Assembly: GCA_022759345.1 (NCBI GenBank)
Contig: JAEMPK010000049.1
Coordinates: 2,880-9,995 of the forward strand
Reading direction: 5' to 3'
From: Pyrobaculum sp.
Lineage (GTDB): Archaea > Thermoproteota > Thermoprotei > Thermoproteales > Thermoproteaceae
DNA length: 7,116 nt
The notes under the pieces were generated by a model. The model saw nothing but the letters and a program-made list of their open reading frames with translations. It was not told where the DNA came from and did not search any database. Made by a program: the position numbers and the translations under genes. Shown here one piece after another: positions 5,799 to 7,116 of the stretch. Position 1 is the first letter of the stretch; the number at the start of each line of letters is the position of its first letter.

Positions 5799-6077
5799 AT
5801 GTCGGCGGAGGTGGCGTTGGTCTATAGGGTACTACCTGAGAGCGCAGAAGTAGATGTGGAGAAGTTAAAAACCGCCATAATTAACAAACTATCGCCTAAG
5901 TATAAGGTAGATAAGGTGGAAGTAGAAGAGATAGGCTTCGGCATAAAGGCTTTAAGGTTTTTCGTTAGGATGCCGGAGTCTGAAGAATATAGCTCCGACG
6001 AGGTTGAAGAGCTTTTGAGATCCGTAGAAGGCGTAGGCGGCTTTGAGCTTGAGTACTTTTCACGTCTGAGTTTTTAG
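5799..6077 (+). CDS. ef1b: Translation elongation factor 1-beta (aEF1B)
   Basis: This 92-residue protein is the archaeal elongation factor 1-beta, the guanine-nucleotide exchange factor that recharges EF-1alpha with GTP during protein synthesis in the cytosol. The whole compact ferredoxin-like domain is present: AEVALVYRVLPESAEVDVEKL, then VEEIGFGIKALRFFVRMPE, and the C-terminal VEELLRSVEGVGGFELEYFS. Length is normal for archaea, which lack the longer N-terminal regions of eukaryotic eEF1B. ATG 5799 is preceded by a TATA box at the leaderless distance. The TAG stop is embedded in a TTTTT run (6071-6075) that may contribute to termination. Its pairing with the Zn-ribbon gene is a conserved archaeal arrangement. 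The call is secure. Confidence 0.95.
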   Translation: MSAEVALVYRVLPESAEVDVEKLKTAIINKLSPKYKVDKVEVEEIGFGIKALRFFVRMPESEEYSSDEVEELLRSVEGVGGFELEYFSRLSF

Positions 6078-6263
6078 CCACAACTACACATAGCGCCTAA
6101 AGCTCGCCGTTGCATCGCGAATTTACTCCCTTGATTCAACCCCAGCTGGTCTTCCTATATCCTCTAGCCAACCTCATCTCCTCATCGTTTTATAGCTGTC
6201 GGTGAAGTCTTGCCGCACTATGCGAAGAGGTAGGTATGGCGGAGAGTTGCGATAGTGAAGAAA

Positions 6264-6273
6264 AACTTAAAAC
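6264..6273 (+). promoter_or_regulatory. TATA box of tRNA-Ser
   Basis: The sequence aacttaaaac, preceded by a purine-rich gaagaaa stretch that could be a BRE, lies 21-30 nt upstream of the first base of the mature tRNA at 6294. This is the expected archaeal spacing if transcription begins at or near the tRNA 5' end. Confidence 0.6.
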
Positions 6274-6326
6274 CATGGGTGTAATAGTCCATAGCCGGGG
6301 TGGCCGAGCGGCCCAAGGCGCGGGAC

Positions 6327-6341
6327 GGAGAAGTCCCCGAT
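6327..6341 (+). other. tRNA-Ser intron 1 (15 nt, between positions 32 and 33)
   Basis: Proposed intron GGAGAAGTCCCCGAT. A bulge-helix-bulge can be drawn: central helix CGGG (6321-6324) with CCCG (6336-6339), 5' bulge ACG cut after AC, 3' bulge ATT cut after AT, and an inner GA/TC stem closed by a GAAG loop. The outer helix is short, as in relaxed archaeal motifs. Confidence 0.8.
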
Positions 6342-6346
6342 TCGAG

Positions 6347-6360
6347 GGCTTGGCCAAGAG
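6347..6360 (+). other. tRNA-Ser intron 2 (14 nt, canonical 37/38 position)
   Basis: Proposed intron GGCTTGGCCAAGAG. The outer helix is the anticodon stem. The central helix CTCG/CAAG pairs at three of four positions once intron 1 is gone. The bulges are AGG (cut after AG) and AGA (cut after AG). Because the central helix uses exon bases joined by intron 1 removal, splicing order may matter. Confidence 0.78.
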
Positions 6361-6390
6361 ATCCCGTCCCCGTCAAGGGGGCGTGGGTTC

Positions 6391-6407
6391 AGGGGCACCC
6401 CGCCTAG
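6391..6407 (+). other. tRNA-Ser intron 3 (17 nt, in the T loop, 56/57)
   Basis: Proposed intron AGGGGCACCCCGCCTAG splits TTC from AAAT of the T loop. Central helix GGGT (6385-6388) pairs with GCCT (6402-6405) using two wobble pairs. The bulges are TCA (cut after TC) and AGA (cut after AG). The inner stem is GGG/CCC with a GCAC loop. Confidence 0.82.
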
Positions 6408-6480
6408 AAATCCCACCCCCGGCGCCAATTGGACTCTTCTGCGTTAAATAGTACGTCATACCATATGCCACATTGCTGAG

Positions 6481-6497
6481 ATTTTCCTTTGGATTTT
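6481..6497 (+). terminator. T-rich region after tRNA-Ser
   Basis: The stretch attttcctttggatttt contains three short T-runs 54-70 nt downstream of the tRNA 3' end, resembling archaeal poly-T terminators. It also lies upstream of the CDC48 TATA box, so the assignment is weak. Confidence 0.3.
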
Positions 6498-6504
6498 GGC
6501 TCAA

Positions 6505-6514
6505 GTTTTTATAC
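6505..6514 (+). promoter_or_regulatory. TATA box of the CDC48-type ATPase gene
   Basis: The sequence gtttttatac lies 20-29 nt upstream of the GTG start at 6534. This is the leaderless spacing seen for the other genes here and supports the GTG as the true start. Confidence 0.6.
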
Positions 6515-6533
6515 CTATTTCGATATTTAGGCC

Positions 6534-7116
6534 GTGTCTGAATGGGTTGAGCTTAGGGTTCTTGAGAGTAAGGCCCGTGATGCCAATCGTCCTGTGGTGA
6601 GGATAGACCCTGAGGCTATGGAGAGAGCTGGCATTGTAGTTGGAGATGTTGTGGAGATCATGGGTAGGAGGAGGACGGCGGCTAAGGTTTGGAACGGCTT
6701 GCCTGAGGACAGAGGCAAGGGGGTGATTAGGATGAATAGCATACTACGTAAAAACGCAGACGTGTCGCTTAACGAGACTGTGAGAGTCAGAAAGACAGAA
6801 CCTAAGCCCGCGGCTTTTGTAAAGCTCGCGCCTGTATCTATGACAATAGCTGTAGATGCGAACTTTCTACAGTACATTAAACAGCGGTTAAGAGAGTACG
6901 TGGTGGTTGAAGGCGACATGTTACAGATATACGTATTAAGCCAGCCTCTTACGTTTCAAGTAGTTCAGACAAAGCCGGCAAACGCCGTCTTAATAATCAC
7001 CGATGATACTCAAATACAGATATTGGAGAAGCCAGTCTCCGGCGTCAAGATTCCCCACATAACCTGGGAGGATATTGGTGATTTGGAGGATGCTAAGCAG
7101 AAGATTAGGGAGTTGG
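6534..7116 (+). CDS. CDC48/VCP-like AAA ATPase (N-terminal part)
   Basis: The first 194 residues of a CDC48-family AAA+ unfoldase are present; the gene runs off the window end. In the cell such hexamers unfold proteins, in archaea probably feeding the proteasome. Residues 1-90 form the CDC48 N-terminal double-psi barrel (SEWVELRVLESKARDANRP, then VRIDPEAMERAGIVVGDVVE and KGVIRMNSILRKNADVSL). Residues about 95-170 form the second N-domain, and HITWEDIGDLEDAKQKIREL (175-194) is the classic lead-in to the first ATPase domain, whose Walker motifs lie beyond the edge. I translated the frame from GTG 6534 to the end without a stop. A TATA box precedes the start at the leaderless distance. Whether it has one or two ATPase domains cannot be seen; the N domain favours the two-domain CDC48 type. 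Confidence 0.93.
   Translation, partial: MSEWVELRVLESKARDANRPVVRIDPEAMERAGIVVGDVVEIMGRRRTAAKVWNGLPEDRGKGVIRMNSILRKNADVSLNETVRVRKTEPKPAAFVKLAPVSMTIAVDANFLQYIKQRLREYVVVEGDMLQIYVLSQPLTFQVVQTKPANAVLIITDDTQIQILEKPVSGVKIPHITWEDIGDLEDAKQKIREL

Larger units (their letters stand above)
6294..6427 (+). tRNA. tRNA-Ser(CGA) interrupted by three introns
   Basis: A type II tRNA is visible: acceptor GCCGGGG (6294-6300) pairs with CCCCGGC (6417-6423), discriminator G6424, and CCA is encoded (6425-6427). The D stem is GCC/GGC (6303-6305 and 6317-6319). The anticodon stem is CGGGA/TCCCG (6321-6325 and 6362-6366), the long variable arm is CCCC/GGGG, and the T stem is GTGGG/CCCAC (6383-6387 and 6412-6416). The unspliced anticodon and T loops do not fit any tRNA. 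Removing 15, 14 and 17 nt gives loops CTCGAGA (anticodon CGA, 6343-6345) and TTCAAAT and a mature length of 88 nt. The long variable arm and discriminator G both fit serine. A one-intron model cannot provide U33, so two anticodon-loop introns are needed. Confidence 0.92.

Noticed and set aside
6078..6263. Possible C/D box sRNA in the gap between aEF1B and tRNA-Ser (GATGAGG on the minus strand, GGTGAAG on the plus strand)
   Set aside because: No matching D box (CUGA) at suitable spacing on either strand; apart from a weak hairpin near 6211-6231 and a TATA-like gttttata I see nothing supportable.
6321..6366. Single-intron model of the tRNA anticodon loop, with GGA or GAG as anticodon
   Set aside because: No single deletion that leaves a 7-base loop gives U at position 33; two introns give the standard loop CTCGAGA with good splice motifs.
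6236..6451. 71-codon plus-strand ORF starting MAESCDSEEKLK
   Set aside because: It runs straight through the tRNA-Ser gene and its promoter, and its translation becomes Gly/Arg/Pro-rich there as expected from tRNA sequence.
6527..6919. 130-codon minus-strand ORF across the CDC48-type gene
   Set aside because: Ser/Thr/Leu-rich shadow of a well-recognised CDC48 N-terminal domain on the plus strand.
1..7116. CRISPR array, insertion sequence, integrase site or defence system
   Set aside because: No regularly spaced repeats, transposase, terminal inverted repeats or known defence domains are visible; the RuvC-like protein is the widespread archaeal DUF460 type, not a Cas or transposon nuclease.

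Overview
The window looks like a chromosomal housekeeping region of a hyperthermophilic crenarchaeon, most likely Pyrobaculum or a close relative in Thermoproteaceae. The evidence is an archaeal-type protein set (archaeal MAT C-terminus, RIO2 kinase, DUF460 RuvC-like protein, UPF0179, DUF357-RibL fusion, aEF1B, CDC48-type ATPase). TATA-like elements lie about 21-30 nt upstream of start codons with no room for a leader, several starts are GTG, and arginine is mostly AGA/AGG. A serine tRNA gene is split by three tiny introns, a style known from this group. Genus placement is inference.

Layout. 1-345 (+) is the 3' end of S-adenosylmethionine synthetase. 337-541 (-) holds a frameshifted small-gene remnant, part of which is nearly identical to the 3' end of the RIO2 gene. 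577-3253 (-) is a tight two-gene unit, RIO2 kinase followed after 1 nt by a DUF460/RuvC-like coiled-coil protein. A 30-bp divergent leaderless promoter (3254-3283) separates it from UPF0179 (3284-3787, +). The UPF0179 tail overlaps, antisense, a small helical protein gene (3678-3884, -). A second divergent promoter leads into a DUF357-RibL-like nucleotidyltransferase (3939-4628, +) overlapping endonuclease V (4612-5277, +). After an intergenic stretch come a Zn-ribbon protein (5564-5761) and translation elongation factor aEF1B (5799-6077), then tRNA-Ser(CGA) with three introns (6294-6427) and the start of a CDC48-type AAA ATPase (6534 to the window edge).

How the genes relate. Most are informational or quality-control genes: ribosome maturation (RIO2), translation elongation (aEF1B, Zn-ribbon, tRNA-Ser), nucleic-acid repair or processing (EndoV, RuvC-like DUF460), protein unfolding (CDC48), and cofactor synthesis (MAT for SAM, RibL-like for FAD). 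I see no mobile element, CRISPR array or defence island. The most notable signal is the tRNA: all three proposed introns fit bulge-helix-bulge splice geometry and their removal restores a standard 88-nt serine tRNA. The other points of interest are the RIO2-tail duplication, the antisense gene overlaps and the very compact divergent promoters.
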